Shown in pieces: positions 44,134 through 52,092 of a DNA stretch of 64,000 nt. The first letter of the stretch is position 1, and each line of letters opens with the position of its first letter. Position numbers and translations under genes: made by a program. The notes under the pieces were generated by a model, which saw only the letters and a list, made by a program, of their open reading frames with translations, was not told the origin of the DNA and did no database searches. The DNA is from Pedobacter quisquiliarum (lineage in GTDB: Bacteria > Bacteroidota > Bacteroidia > Sphingobacteriales > Sphingobacteriaceae): contig NZ_BMIL01000005.1 in NCBI RefSeq assembly GCF_014642175.1, positions 186,001 through 250,000 of the forward strand, read 5' to 3'.

Positions 44134-46491
44134 ATGAATCAAGGTAAGAGACTGAATAACGACAGCCTACTGGAAATCCTATGTACTTCAGAAACACCAA
44201 CTGCTGTATATTCAGGTGAAGAGATCCGGATTGAGCTTGCCAATGCGGCCATGCTTAAGGCATGGGGCAAAGGTCCTGAGGTCATCGGCGGCACATTAGC
44301 AGAAGCCTTACCCGAAATTGCCAACCAGCCATTTTCAAAAATGCTTCAGGAGGTTTGGAGAACAGGCATTGACGATATCGGCGAAGCCATAGCTGCAGAA
44401 CTGGTTGTGGATGGCAAACTTCAGTTGTTCTATTTTGATTACGCGTACCGGGCGGTCAAGGACAGTGCTGGAGCAGTCTATGCTATATTGGAAACCGCCA
44501 GGGACGTTACGGAAACGGTGAAAGGCAGAAAGGCACTCGAAAGTAAGGTAGAAGAACGGAGCACCGCACTATCCATTTCTGAAAACCGCCTAAGGTATCT
44601 GCTATCAGATGCGCCGATTGCGATTGCCGTGCTGCGCGGCAAAGAGCTCGTTATCGAAATGGCAAACAAGAAGATTTTGGAAGTCTGGGGCAAAAGTGAG
44701 GAAGTCATCGGGCAGCAACTTCATCTTGCGGTACCGGAACTTGCCGGGCAGGATTTTTTGCAGCTTTTACATGAAGTATATGCATCCGGTAAGCCTTACT
44801 ACGGCTTTGAGTCGAAAGCAATGCTGGTACAAAATGGTAAGATGGAATCAGTTTATGTCAATTTTGTTTACAAACCCTTGCAGGACGACCAGGGTCAGGT
44901 GAACAGCATTATGGTGACAGCCAATGTGGTTACAGAACAGGTTGCTTCCAGGCATAAGGTGCAGCAGCTTAACGAGGAGCTCAGGACGATTAATGAAGCT
45001 TTACGTGAATCACAGGATCGGCTGCTGATCACCAATCTGGATCTGCAGTCCAGCGAGAACCGTCTGAACCAGATTTTGGCAGAACTTCCCGTTCCAGTGG
45101 TGGTCTTAATGGGACCAGCGCAAATCATCAGCACAACGAATGCTGCACTGTTAAATTTTTGGGACAGAACTAAGGAAGAAGTGTTGGGTAAGCCAATGTT
45201 GGAGGTGTTTCCCGAGTTGAAGAACCAGGTTTATCCCGGGCTATGGAAGCACGTGCTGGAAACTGGTGAACAGATCAGAGACCCCGAAAAGGTGGTCAGC
45301 TATAAGGATAAAGTGACGGGTGAAGACCGACCTTTTTATATTGATTATTTCTGTCAGCCGCTGGCGGACCGAACAGGAAACCGCATTGGTGTGATCTCCA
45401 CGGTGATCAACGTCAGCGATAAGGTTCGTTCCAGAAAGCTGATAGAAGCGGCAGAAAGCAGGCTTAGGCTAGCCATCGACTCCGCTAAACTCGGCACCTG
45501 GTATATCGATGTGGAAACCCGGGAATTGAAAGCTTCTGCGAGATTAAAAGAGATCTTCGGATTTTATCCGCAGGATGAAGTGCCGCTTAATGCCGCGACA
45601 GGTCAGATCCTGGACACCTATAGACCCGGGATCCTGCATGCGATTGAGCAGGCCATGAGCAAGGGTGTGGCATATGATGTTGAATACCCAATAAGTGGTT
45701 ATCGGGATGGCGCGGTGCGGTGGGTACGTGCCACAGGCAAGCTCTATGAAGATGTAAGCGGCCAAAGCAATTTCTCGGGGATTGTGCAGGACATTACGCA
45801 GCGCAAAAACGAAGAGCAGCGGAAAGACGATTTCCTGAGTATTGCGAGCCACGAGCTTAAAACGCCGGTAACCTCGCTAAAAGGCGCACTACAGCTGCTC
45901 GATCGGAAAAAGAACGACCTGGCAAACCCTGTGATCCCACGTTTGATCGCCCAGGCAAATGTAAGTGTGAACAAGATCACCTACCTGATCGATGACCTGT
46001 TGAATACAACCAGGACAAATGAGGGCCAGCTGCACCTGAACTATACGGCGTTCACCATTTCCGAAATGCTGGATCAATGTTGCAATCACCTCAGAATGGG
46101 CGGCAAACATGAGCTGGTTGTACAAGGCGACCGCAGTTTGAAAATGTGGGCGGATGAAATCCGAATTGACCAGGTGGTCGTGAACCTGGTGAACAATGCC
46201 GCCAAGTATGCGCCAGATGCACGAACAATTTACCTGATCGTTGAGGATCTTGGCGCTTCAGTGAAAGTCTCAGTCAAGGATAATGGTCCCGGGATCTCCC
46301 CAGATAAGGTCGCGCATCTCTTTGATCGCTACTATCGTGTGGATTACAGCGGTGTGCAATACTCGGGACTTGGACTTGGGCTGTACATCAGTGCGGAGAT
46401 CATCAAGAAACACCAGGGAGAGATTGGTGTAGACACCGAAGTAGGTAAAGGCAGTACGTTCTGGTTTACGGTGCCTTCAAGATCAGCCTAG
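44134..46491 (+). CDS. multi-PAS sensor histidine kinase
   Basis: A 785-residue cytosolic kinase with four PAS domains (about 10-130, 150-270, 305-430, 435-555). The first three share an identical type of opening (for example PTAVYSGEEIRIELANAAML, then PIAIAVLRGKELVIEMANKK), suggesting internal duplication. Then comes HisKA (FLSIASHELKTPVTSLKGAL, His573) and HATPase boxes LVNNAAKYAPDARTI, VKDNGPGISPDKVAHLF and GLGLGLYISAEIIKKHQG. All catalytic residues look intact. No receiver or transmembrane segment is seen. It stands between two lipoprotein loci without an obvious partner gene. Confidence 0.93.
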   Translation: MNQGKRLNNDSLLEILCTSETPTAVYSGEEIRIELANAAMLKAWGKGPEVIGGTLAEALPEIANQPFSKMLQEVWRTGIDDIGEAIAAELVVDGKLQLFYFDYAYRAVKDSAGAVYAILETARDVTETVKGRKALESKVEERSTALSISENRLRYLLSDAPIAIAVLRGKELVIEMANKKILEVWGKSEEVIGQQLHLAVPELAGQDFLQLLHEVYASGKPYYGFESKAMLVQNGKMESVYVNFVYKPLQDDQGQVNSIMVTANVVTEQVASRHKVQQLNEELRTINEALRESQDRLLITNLDLQSSENRLNQILAELPVPVVVLMGPAQIISTTNAALLNFWDRTKEEVLGKPMLEVFPELKNQVYPGLWKHVLETGEQIRDPEKVVSYKDKVTGEDRPFYIDYFCQPLADRTGNRIGVISTVINVSDKVRSRKLIEAAESRLRLAIDSAKLGTWYIDVETRELKASARLKEIFGFYPQDEVPLNAATGQILDTYRPGILHAIEQAMSKGVAYDVEYPISGYRDGAVRWVRATGKLYEDVSGQSNFSGIVQDITQRKNEEQRKDDFLSIASHELKTPVTSLKGALQLLDRKKNDLANPVIPRLIAQANVSVNKITYLIDDLLNTTRTNEGQLHLNYTAFTISEMLDQCCNHLRMGGKHELVVQGDRSLKMWADEIRIDQVVVNLVNNAAKYAPDARTIYLIVEDLGASVKVSVKDNGPGISPDKVAHLFDRYYRVDYSGVQYSGLGLGLYISAEIIKKHQGEIGVDTEVGKGSTFWFTVPSRSA

Positions 46492-46493
46492 GC

Positions 46494-47219
46494 TTAATTA
46501 TCCCTGTTAAAAGTCGCAATGATCGCATCTACCCATAAGGCATGCATCTTTCCTGAATAATGTAAGCCATCGCTAGCAACCAAGGCCGGATCTTGATTCA
46601 CCTTGTTTGAGATCGACGTGATATCGGTATAACTTACCCCTTTAGCAATGGACTCCGCTTTGTTGATGGCATTAAATGCGGCAATATCCTCCGTAATCTT
46701 TTGCGTGTTGCGACCGCTCTTCTTTCCAAATGGTGTCTGTCCCCAATCGGGGATTGAAATCACAGACACATGGCTAAGCTTGCCACCTGCATGATTAATG
46801 GCACGGCTTAGCAGATCTTTAAACTGCGTGCGATACTCCGATTTTGACAAACCCTGATACTGGTTATTAACCCCGATAAGCAAACTTACAAAATCGTATT
46901 TTTTGGTAATGTTTGCTGAAGTCATCGCTTGTTGCAGATCTTTCGTTGTCCAGCCGGTACGTGCAATGACCCTTGGTGGCGCAAAGTTTTGTCCTCTTGA
47001 ATTTATTTTGGATACCAGTAGGTAAGGAAAGCTTTGTGCCTGGGAAACGGATTCGCCTATCGTGTAAGAGTCTCCGAGTGCAAGGTAGGTTTTCTGTACC
47101 GGCGCAGCTGCAGTTGCGCCGGTCTCGGTGGTAGCGGGACTTGACTCCTCAGGGCTGACTTCATTTTTACTACAGCTGACGAACAGCATGATGGTTAGCA
47201 GGGCTGGAAATATTCTCAT
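46494..47219 (-). CDS. SGNH/GDSL-family hydrolase lipoprotein
   Basis: A 241-residue lipoprotein (MRIFPALLTIMLFVSC) with a linker rich in Thr/Ala/Pro and an SGNH fold. Block I is KTYLALGDSYTIGESVSQAQ (nucleophilic Ser), block III is SLLIGVNNQYQ with the oxyanion Asn, and block V is ASDGLHYSGKMHALW with the catalytic Asp-x-x-His. It should hydrolyse an ester, for example acetyl groups on a polysaccharide or peptidoglycan, outside the inner membrane. It converges with the kinase gene with a 2-base gap. Confidence 0.9.
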   Translation of the reverse strand: MRIFPALLTIMLFVSCSKNEVSPEESSPATTETGATAAAPVQKTYLALGDSYTIGESVSQAQSFPYLLVSKINSRGQNFAPPRVIARTGWTTKDLQQAMTSANITKKYDFVSLLIGVNNQYQGLSKSEYRTQFKDLLSRAINHAGGKLSHVSVISIPDWGQTPFGKKSGRNTQKITEDIAAFNAINKAESIAKGVSYTDITSISNKVNQDPALVASDGLHYSGKMHALWVDAIIATFNRDN

Positions 47220-47386
47220 AAGTATGTAACCTGTTATTTACCAAATGGTTTTCTAATCAGATTTTAATATTTGATGCAATTGTGTGCAATACAAGCTGCC
47301 TTTAGGTGTCACTCTTACACATAAAGTGCCTTAAAGAAACTATTGCATAATGAAGTACGTAGTTCATCTACTTAAAACCTTATAAA

Positions 47387-48196
47387 ATGAGAAAAAATTA
47401 TTCAAAGCTATTTACAATGCTGCTGGCAGTTTCAATAGCAATCCTTGCTGGATGTTCCAAAGACGACAATGAACAGGAAGGTCCGAAATTAGATGTGGTA
47501 TTTACCGCTTTAACAAGCACTGGCAGTTTGCAAACCTTTAATGCCAATAATCTGTCTTCCCCGCAAAACCCTAAAAACATCACGGGCCTACAAACTGGTG
47601 AGATGCTCTTAGGGATTGACTACCGTCCGGCCACCGGACAATTGTATGGCTTAGGCAGTACCAGCCGCATTTATGTTATTGATATGAATGGGGTGGCAAC
47701 TGCAGTAGGCACGGCGGCGTTTAGTCCTGCGCTTTCTGGCAATGTTGCGGGCTTTGACTTTAATCCTACGGTAGACCGCATTCGCGTGGTGACCACATCA
47801 GGTCAGAACTTACGTCTGAATCCGGAAACTGGTGCCGTACAAGTTACGGATGGCAGCATCAACGGTGTTACTGGCGCGATGATTTCAAGTGTCGCTTATA
47901 CGAACAGTATGGCTGGCGCGACTTCAACAGTTTTGTTTGATATCGATGCAAGTGCTAATAAATTATACAAACAGGATCCACCGAATGATGGCAAACTGGT
48001 AGAGGTTGGTAATTTAGGCTTAAGTACACCAGGTACAGATTCATCATTTGATATTTCTGCGAGCGGTATAGCGATCGCGTCCGTAAATAGCGGAACATCA
48101 TCGGTACTGTATCAGGTGAATCTTGAAAACGGGTCAACAACGAAGCTTGGAACCTTCCCTTCTACGATCATGGGGCTGGCCATTCCTTCAAAGTAA
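47387..48196 (+). CDS. DUF4394 lipoprotein
   Basis: A 269-residue lipoprotein (lipobox LAGC in MLLAVSIAILAGC) with a DUF4394 domain, a beta-propeller-like family of unknown function. Typical segments are VVFTALTSTGSLQTFNANNL, TGEMLLGIDYRPATGQLYGL, FDFNPTVDRIRVVTTSGQNL, then RLNPETGAVQV, and the end ASVNSGTSSVLYQVNLENGS. Such proteins are usually exported and possibly bind ligands at the surface. It is monocistronic, with its own terminator. Confidence 0.9.
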   Translation: MRKNYSKLFTMLLAVSIAILAGCSKDDNEQEGPKLDVVFTALTSTGSLQTFNANNLSSPQNPKNITGLQTGEMLLGIDYRPATGQLYGLGSTSRIYVIDMNGVATAVGTAAFSPALSGNVAGFDFNPTVDRIRVVTTSGQNLRLNPETGAVQVTDGSINGVTGAMISSVAYTNSMAGATSTVLFDIDASANKLYKQDPPNDGKLVEVGNLGLSTPGTDSSFDISASGIAIASVNSGTSSVLYQVNLENGSTTKLGTFPSTIMGLAIPSK

Positions 48197-48218
48197 CCTA
48201 ACTGACGCTAAATAGAAC

Positions 48219-48245
48219 AGGGTACCTCCATCGGGTACCCTTTAA
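48219..48245 (+). terminator. terminator after DUF4394 gene
   Basis: AGGGTACC (48219-48226) and GGTACCCT (48234-48241) are complementary, followed by a short TTTAAATAA tail. Confidence 0.65.
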
Positions 48246-48255
48246 ATAAGATGCT

Positions 48256-49110
48256 ATGTTCAGTTTCATCATCAATTATTTCCGGGATTCTGGAGCATTT
48301 CCGGATAGAATTCGGAACCGGCACAAGGTTTTTTGGTCGGACCCTGAAGCCGAAAAGATCAGGAACACGAAGATGTTGGAAGATGCGACGCTTGCCCATT
48401 GGCAAGATGTTCCACATTGGCAAAGGAAGCTAAGCAACAAAAACAACGCGAGGCTTTTCGCGAAGGCGCAGGGTTGTCAAGTCGCTGATCTCTACTGGAA
48501 GGGCCGTGATTTGAACGAGCTGGATATCCATTCGCTACCATCCCAATACGTGATCCGGCCAACAATTGGACATGGATCTAAAGGTGTTTACATCATGGAT
48601 GACGGTCTGAATCACTTTGATCAGCAACGATATACACCAGATCAGATCCTGGAGCGTCTGCAAATGTCCCTTGATAAAAATCCGGATCTGGAGTTTCTTT
48701 TTGAAGAGTTTGTGCAAACGGAAGACGGGCGGTTTACCATTCCCAATGACTTTAAGTTTCTCTGTTTTAACGGGGTAGTCGCATCCATTGTTGTTATTGA
48801 TCGTCTTAGTCCCAAAGTCGGGTATAGTTATTTCTATGATGAGCAATGGAACAAAATGAAGCGTTTACACCATTTGTATCCGGGGCGGGATGAACCCGCG
48901 AAGCCGGCGTGTTTTGATGATATGCTGGAGCAGGCAAAGACGCTCAGCAAAGCGTACGGCATATTTGTCCGGATAGACTTCTTCGCAACATCAAAAGGAG
49001 CCGTTTTCTGTGAGTTTACGCCAACACCCGCTAAGGGGAGAGGATTCACCGGCTACGGAAAAAAGTTTCTGCTAAAACACTGGGATTTACATTGTCCAGG
49101 TATGATTTAG
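48256..49110 (+). CDS. TupA-like ATP-grasp protein
   Basis: A 284-residue protein of the TupA-like ATP-grasp group found in polysaccharide clusters. ATP-grasp elements are YVIRPTIGHGSKGVYIMDDG, FLFEEFVQTEDGRFTIPNDF, KFLCFNGVVASIVVIDRL and FVRIDFFATSKGAVFCEFTP. The N-terminal SDPEAEKIRNTKMLEDAT segment precedes the ATP-grasp core. The reaction is not established; related proteins are thought to attach amino acids or polyglutamate-like groups to surface polymers. It lies beside the convergent manC, so it probably belongs to the same surface-glycan programme. Confidence 0.8.
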   Translation: MFSFIINYFRDSGAFPDRIRNRHKVFWSDPEAEKIRNTKMLEDATLAHWQDVPHWQRKLSNKNNARLFAKAQGCQVADLYWKGRDLNELDIHSLPSQYVIRPTIGHGSKGVYIMDDGLNHFDQQRYTPDQILERLQMSLDKNPDLEFLFEEFVQTEDGRFTIPNDFKFLCFNGVVASIVVIDRLSPKVGYSYFYDEQWNKMKRLHHLYPGRDEPAKPACFDDMLEQAKTLSKAYGIFVRIDFFATSKGAVFCEFTPTPAKGRGFTGYGKKFLLKHWDLHCPGMI

Positions 49111-49131
49111 TGATCTAGGCGTCATTAGAAG

Positions 49132-50223
49132 CTATATAAACTTGTCTCCAAAATTCGCTTTTACATCTTTGACAACCTGCTTCACATTCTGTTCCTCATC
49201 GCGTGGACAAATCATCAGTGTATTATTCGATTCAACCACGATGTAGTTGTGCAAGCCCTGCAAAATCACAAGTTTATCTTTGGGTACATTAACCATGCAG
49301 TTGGAAGAATCGAACATCATTACCTGTTCTGACGGGATCACCGCATTGCCCACGTAATCTTTTTCCGCCATCTCATAGATGGACGACCAGGTACCCAGGT
49401 CGGACCAGCCGAAGTCGGCCGGCAGCACGTAAACGTTTTCTGCTTTTTCCATGATGGCAAAGTCGATCGAAATGTTCGTGCATTGCAGGTAGGCATCACC
49501 AATAAAAGCCCTTTCCTGTTCCGTGTTGTAAGCTGTAGCACCCTGTTTAAAGATGTCGTGCATCTCCGGAAGGTGTTGCTGGAAAGCTGCGTTGATGGCT
49601 TTTGCCGACCAGATGAAAATTCCGGCGTTCCAGAGGAAGTCGCCACTATCCAGGAAGGTTTGTGCAAGCTCACGGTTGGGTTTCTCCGTAAAGAGTTTTA
49701 CTTTATGGATCTGCTCGTCATCAGGCAGACTGTCTTCTGTGTATTGTATGTAACCGTAGCCGGTGTCAGGACGGCTGGGTTTGATGCCAAGCGTTAGCAG
49801 CGCATCGTTTGTTGCGGCTGCTTCCAGGCATTGTTCAATGGCTTTGACGAAAGCGTTAGGATATGCAATGGTATGATCGGAAGGTGCAACAATGATTACC
49901 GCTTCGGGGTTCAAAGCGGTAATCTTCATGGCGCCATATGCGATGCACGGCGCCGTATTACGCATCATGGGTTCTGCAAGAATCTGGTTGTCCTGCATGG
50001 CCGGTAGTTGTTCCTTGATGAGGTCGACATAGATCTCATTGGTGACAATAAAAATATTTTCAGGCGGGCAGGTATTTAAAAACCGCTCGTAGGTGCTCTG
50101 GATCAATGTTTTTCCGATACCGAAGAAGTCGATAAACTGTTTCGGGTGTGCGGTTCTGCTAACTGGCCAGAAGCGGCTACCGATGCCGCCCGCCATGATT
50201 AATGCGTAATTGTTTTTATTCAT
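49132..50223 (-). CDS. manC: mannose-1-phosphate guanylyltransferase
   Basis: A 363-residue nucleotidyltransferase from the ATG at 50223; the frame extends 33 codons upstream with no family resemblance. The N-terminal signature MNKNNYALIMAGGIGSRFWP contains the nucleotide-binding loop (G-x-G-S-R), followed by HPKQFIDFFGIGKTLIQSTY. VIIVAPSDHTIAYPNAFVKA and NISIDFAIMEKAENVYVLPA with DFGWSDLGTWSSI are the other family motifs. It makes GDP-mannose from mannose 1-phosphate and GTP. The usual C-terminal isomerase-type cupin of the longer ManC form is absent, so it is the short form. GDP-mannose would feed the capsule or O-antigen genes nearby. Confidence 0.93.
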   Translation of the reverse strand: MNKNNYALIMAGGIGSRFWPVSRTAHPKQFIDFFGIGKTLIQSTYERFLNTCPPENIFIVTNEIYVDLIKEQLPAMQDNQILAEPMMRNTAPCIAYGAMKITALNPEAVIIVAPSDHTIAYPNAFVKAIEQCLEAAATNDALLTLGIKPSRPDTGYGYIQYTEDSLPDDEQIHKVKLFTEKPNRELAQTFLDSGDFLWNAGIFIWSAKAINAAFQQHLPEMHDIFKQGATAYNTEQERAFIGDAYLQCTNISIDFAIMEKAENVYVLPADFGWSDLGTWSSIYEMAEKDYVGNAVIPSEQVMMFDSSNCMVNVPKDKLVILQGLHNYIVVESNNTLMICPRDEEQNVKQVVKDVKANFGDKFI

Positions 50224-50362
50224 GAGTACGTTGCTTGTCCTTAGGAGCAGTTGCCGCATTTGCGGATCTCGGCAATTGTGGGCAAGATACAACTTCGCAA
50301 GCAATTCTTGTATAAATCCCACTTAGGCTGAAAAACTTAACCTTGAGTTTGCAACAATAGGC

Positions 50363-50848
50363 TTAATTAGGACCCCCGGACTGGCGCATTGCTTCTACGA
50401 GCGCCGTTGTGATTTCTTGTTTAGGTAAAACTTCCTTTTTCAAGCCTTTGACAAATTTGAGCCAGATGTCAACGACCGAGGTGTTTTGGGGATCGCTTTC
50501 ATCTTTTTCGCCCTGGAGCAGCAGTTGTACCGGGTCTGCGGGAAGCTCAGTAAAAGTATGGCGGACTTCTGTAAACTGACCGGTTACTCCGTCACTGGAG
50601 AACAAAAAAGCAAAGGTTTTCAGCCAGGTATGTCCATCTGCTGTTTTCGAAGTGACGGGGGGTGCTTCTGCTGCACTAAGCGAGTAGCCTGTGGACTCCT
50701 GGGATTGATCAATCAAGGTATAATGCCAGGCTGATTTCAGGTGTTCCAGGGGGATGTATTCGATTTCGATCCGAAGCATGGTCGGGTTTTCCGTTCCGCT
50801 GGAAAGCGGGTAAAGGATGGTCTCTATTGTATTTGCGTTATTTTCCAC
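50363..50848 (-). CDS. hypothetical protein in DUF6266 operon
   Basis: A 161-residue protein; the start at 50848 is GTG. No domain was recognised. The N-terminal half (PTMLRIEIEYIPLEHLKSAW) looks like beta strands; later sequences are WLKTFAFLFSSDGVTGQFTE and SVVDIWLKFVKGLKKEVLPK. No signal or membrane segment is seen, so it is cytoplasmic or released by lysis. It is the third gene of a minus-strand unit (DUF6266, 88 residues, this) with gaps of 6 and 13 bases. Confidence 0.7.
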   Translation of the reverse strand: MENNANTIETILYPLSSGTENPTMLRIEIEYIPLEHLKSAWHYTLIDQSQESTGYSLSAAEAPPVTSKTADGHTWLKTFAFLFSSDGVTGQFTEVRHTFTELPADPVQLLLQGEKDESDPQNTSVVDIWLKFVKGLKKEVLPKQEITTALVEAMRQSGGPN

Positions 50849-50861
50849 AGTCTATAGTATA

Positions 50862-51128
50862 TTATGCCGGAATCCAATCCGGTAATTTATTTTCAAATAA
50901 TTGTATTCCAAATTGCTGGAGTCGTTCGCGCTCCGCCCTTTTCATCTTTATTACCTCCCAGTAGGCGGTCTGATGGACGAAATCTTCGTTTAAAGTATCC
51001 AGGTTAACCCCTGCCCATTCAAAAACTTCATCAATATCCAGGTTGCTTAGAAGTGCAAACTGCATAAGTCGGGTAACCAAAGAGCGGAGCAGCTCCTGGG
51101 CATCATTGTCCTCTTTAAAATTATACAT
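50862..51128 (-). CDS. small acidic protein in DUF6266 operon
   Basis: An 88-residue, largely helical, acidic protein with no recognised domain (NDAQELLRSLVTRLMQFALL, then DIDEVFEWAGVNLDTLNEDF). No signal peptide. It starts six bases after the DUF6266 stop and ends 13 bases before the 161-residue gene, indicating a single operon. The position and size are as expected for a chaperone or accessory subunit of DUF6266, which is only a guess. Confidence 0.7.
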   Translation of the reverse strand: MYNFKEDNDAQELLRSLVTRLMQFALLSNLDIDEVFEWAGVNLDTLNEDFVHQTAYWEVIKMKRAERERLQQFGIQLFENKLPDWIPA

Positions 51129-51134
51129 GATGCG

Positions 51135-51770
51135 TTATCCGTTCAAAGTGCCTAGATAGATGCTGTTTGAAACACTTTCACGGTCGGCCGAGACAAAGGC
51201 AAAGTAGATTTCCATACGTTCGGATAGGAGCGCAGGCGGAACGTTCAGGTGATCAGTACCGCTCAGCCGCCCGGTACCTCCGATGTTGAAAAGCGCCTCA
51301 TTCATATCCGGGAACCAGGCTAAGATCATGGTTTGATCCTGGTTGGTGCTCCAGGGTAGGTCGGGCATAACTTCCCAGCTAAAAGTTAATCCTTCAGGGG
51401 TGGTGCTGACACTTGCGTGCTGCGGCGGCAGGGCATGGCCGCGGCTCAGCAGGACTTTGTCGTAGCGAATAAAGGGCACATCATCTTCAAATGCTATAGC
51501 ATGGGTTCGGTTATAGGCCGTCGCCAGGTTATGGTAGTTACGAATGGTACCAGTTGCTTCGTTTTTGAAACCGACCCTAATGAAAGGCTTAATTTTCGAA
51601 AAGAAGTTCATCAGCAAACGCATGCTGTCATGCTGTGCGAAAACCTTTTTTGATTTGAATTTCTTTTTGTCGCCAATGCCTCGTACGACATCCTGCCCGT
51701 TCAGGCGGTAGAAAATGGCTTTAGAAATCTTGCCGACTGCAGTGCCGGTGACGGAATTGAATCTTCCCAT
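51135..51770 (-). CDS. DUF6266 family protein (copy 2)
   Basis: A 211-residue DUF6266 protein, divergent from copy 1 but with the same frame of motifs: an N-terminal basic region (GRFNSVTGTAVGKISKAIFY), SMRLLMNFFSKIKPFIRVGF, the internal FIRYDKVLLSRGHALPPQHA with the S-x-G pattern, and the end IYFAFVSADRESVSNSIYLG. No signal or membrane segment. Function unknown. It is first in a three-gene operon and is preceded, about 100 bp upstream, by a 23-bp perfect inverted repeat. The N-terminal part lacks the G-F-F/V-K-G stretch of copy 1. Confidence 0.85.
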   Translation of the reverse strand: MGRFNSVTGTAVGKISKAIFYRLNGQDVVRGIGDKKKFKSKKVFAQHDSMRLLMNFFSKIKPFIRVGFKNEATGTIRNYHNLATAYNRTHAIAFEDDVPFIRYDKVLLSRGHALPPQHASVSTTPEGLTFSWEVMPDLPWSTNQDQTMILAWFPDMNEALFNIGGTGRLSGTDHLNVPPALLSERMEIYFAFVSADRESVSNSIYLGTLNG

Positions 51771-51870
51771 ATTGATAAGCGTTATTTAGTGTAACTCCAA
51801 GATATTAATGTTTATGTAAAATGTGAAAGATAAATTGAAAATTATTAAACTTTAAAGCGGTGTTTTTAGG

Positions 51871-51923
51871 GTGTCTATGCGGCGTTGATCCGGTGTTTAG
51901 CCGGATCAACGCCGCATAGACAC
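51871..51923. repeat. 23-bp perfect inverted repeat upstream of DUF6266 copy 2
   Basis: Arms 51871-51893 and 51901-51923 are perfectly complementary, with a 7-base loop (TGTTTAG). On the minus strand (toward the DUF6266 gene) ATGCGGTGTCT and ATGCGGCGTTG follow one another as direct repeats, then the inverted arm, the same plan as at 11841-11876. Additional partial copies (GGCGGATCAATGCCGG) lie just beyond 51933. The remainder of 51771-52092 holds the promoters of the DUF6266 and dehydrogenase genes; no other gene is seen. There is no T-run on either side, so a terminator is unlikely. Confidence 0.85.
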
Positions 51924-52092
51924 CGCATTGAGGGCGGATCAATGCCGGAATGATAGCGAAGCTGTTCCCCAGCAGGAGCGCTACTCTCGGTCGCCTGAAT
52001 GCCGTTTAACTGAGCCCAATTCTTTTAGCGCTCATATAATATTCTGGACGTTAGAACATCTGTTAACCAGATAGCGCTTATATTTGGCCTAA

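Noticed and set aside
43956..44147. 63-codon frame upstream of the multi-PAS kinase
   Set aside because: No recognised domain, overlaps the kinase start, and composition looks like intergenic DNA.
52027..52087. Direct repeat TAGCGCTYATAT upstream of the nucleotide-sugar dehydrogenase
   Set aside because: Only two short AT-rich copies about 45 bases apart and no supporting context; may be chance.
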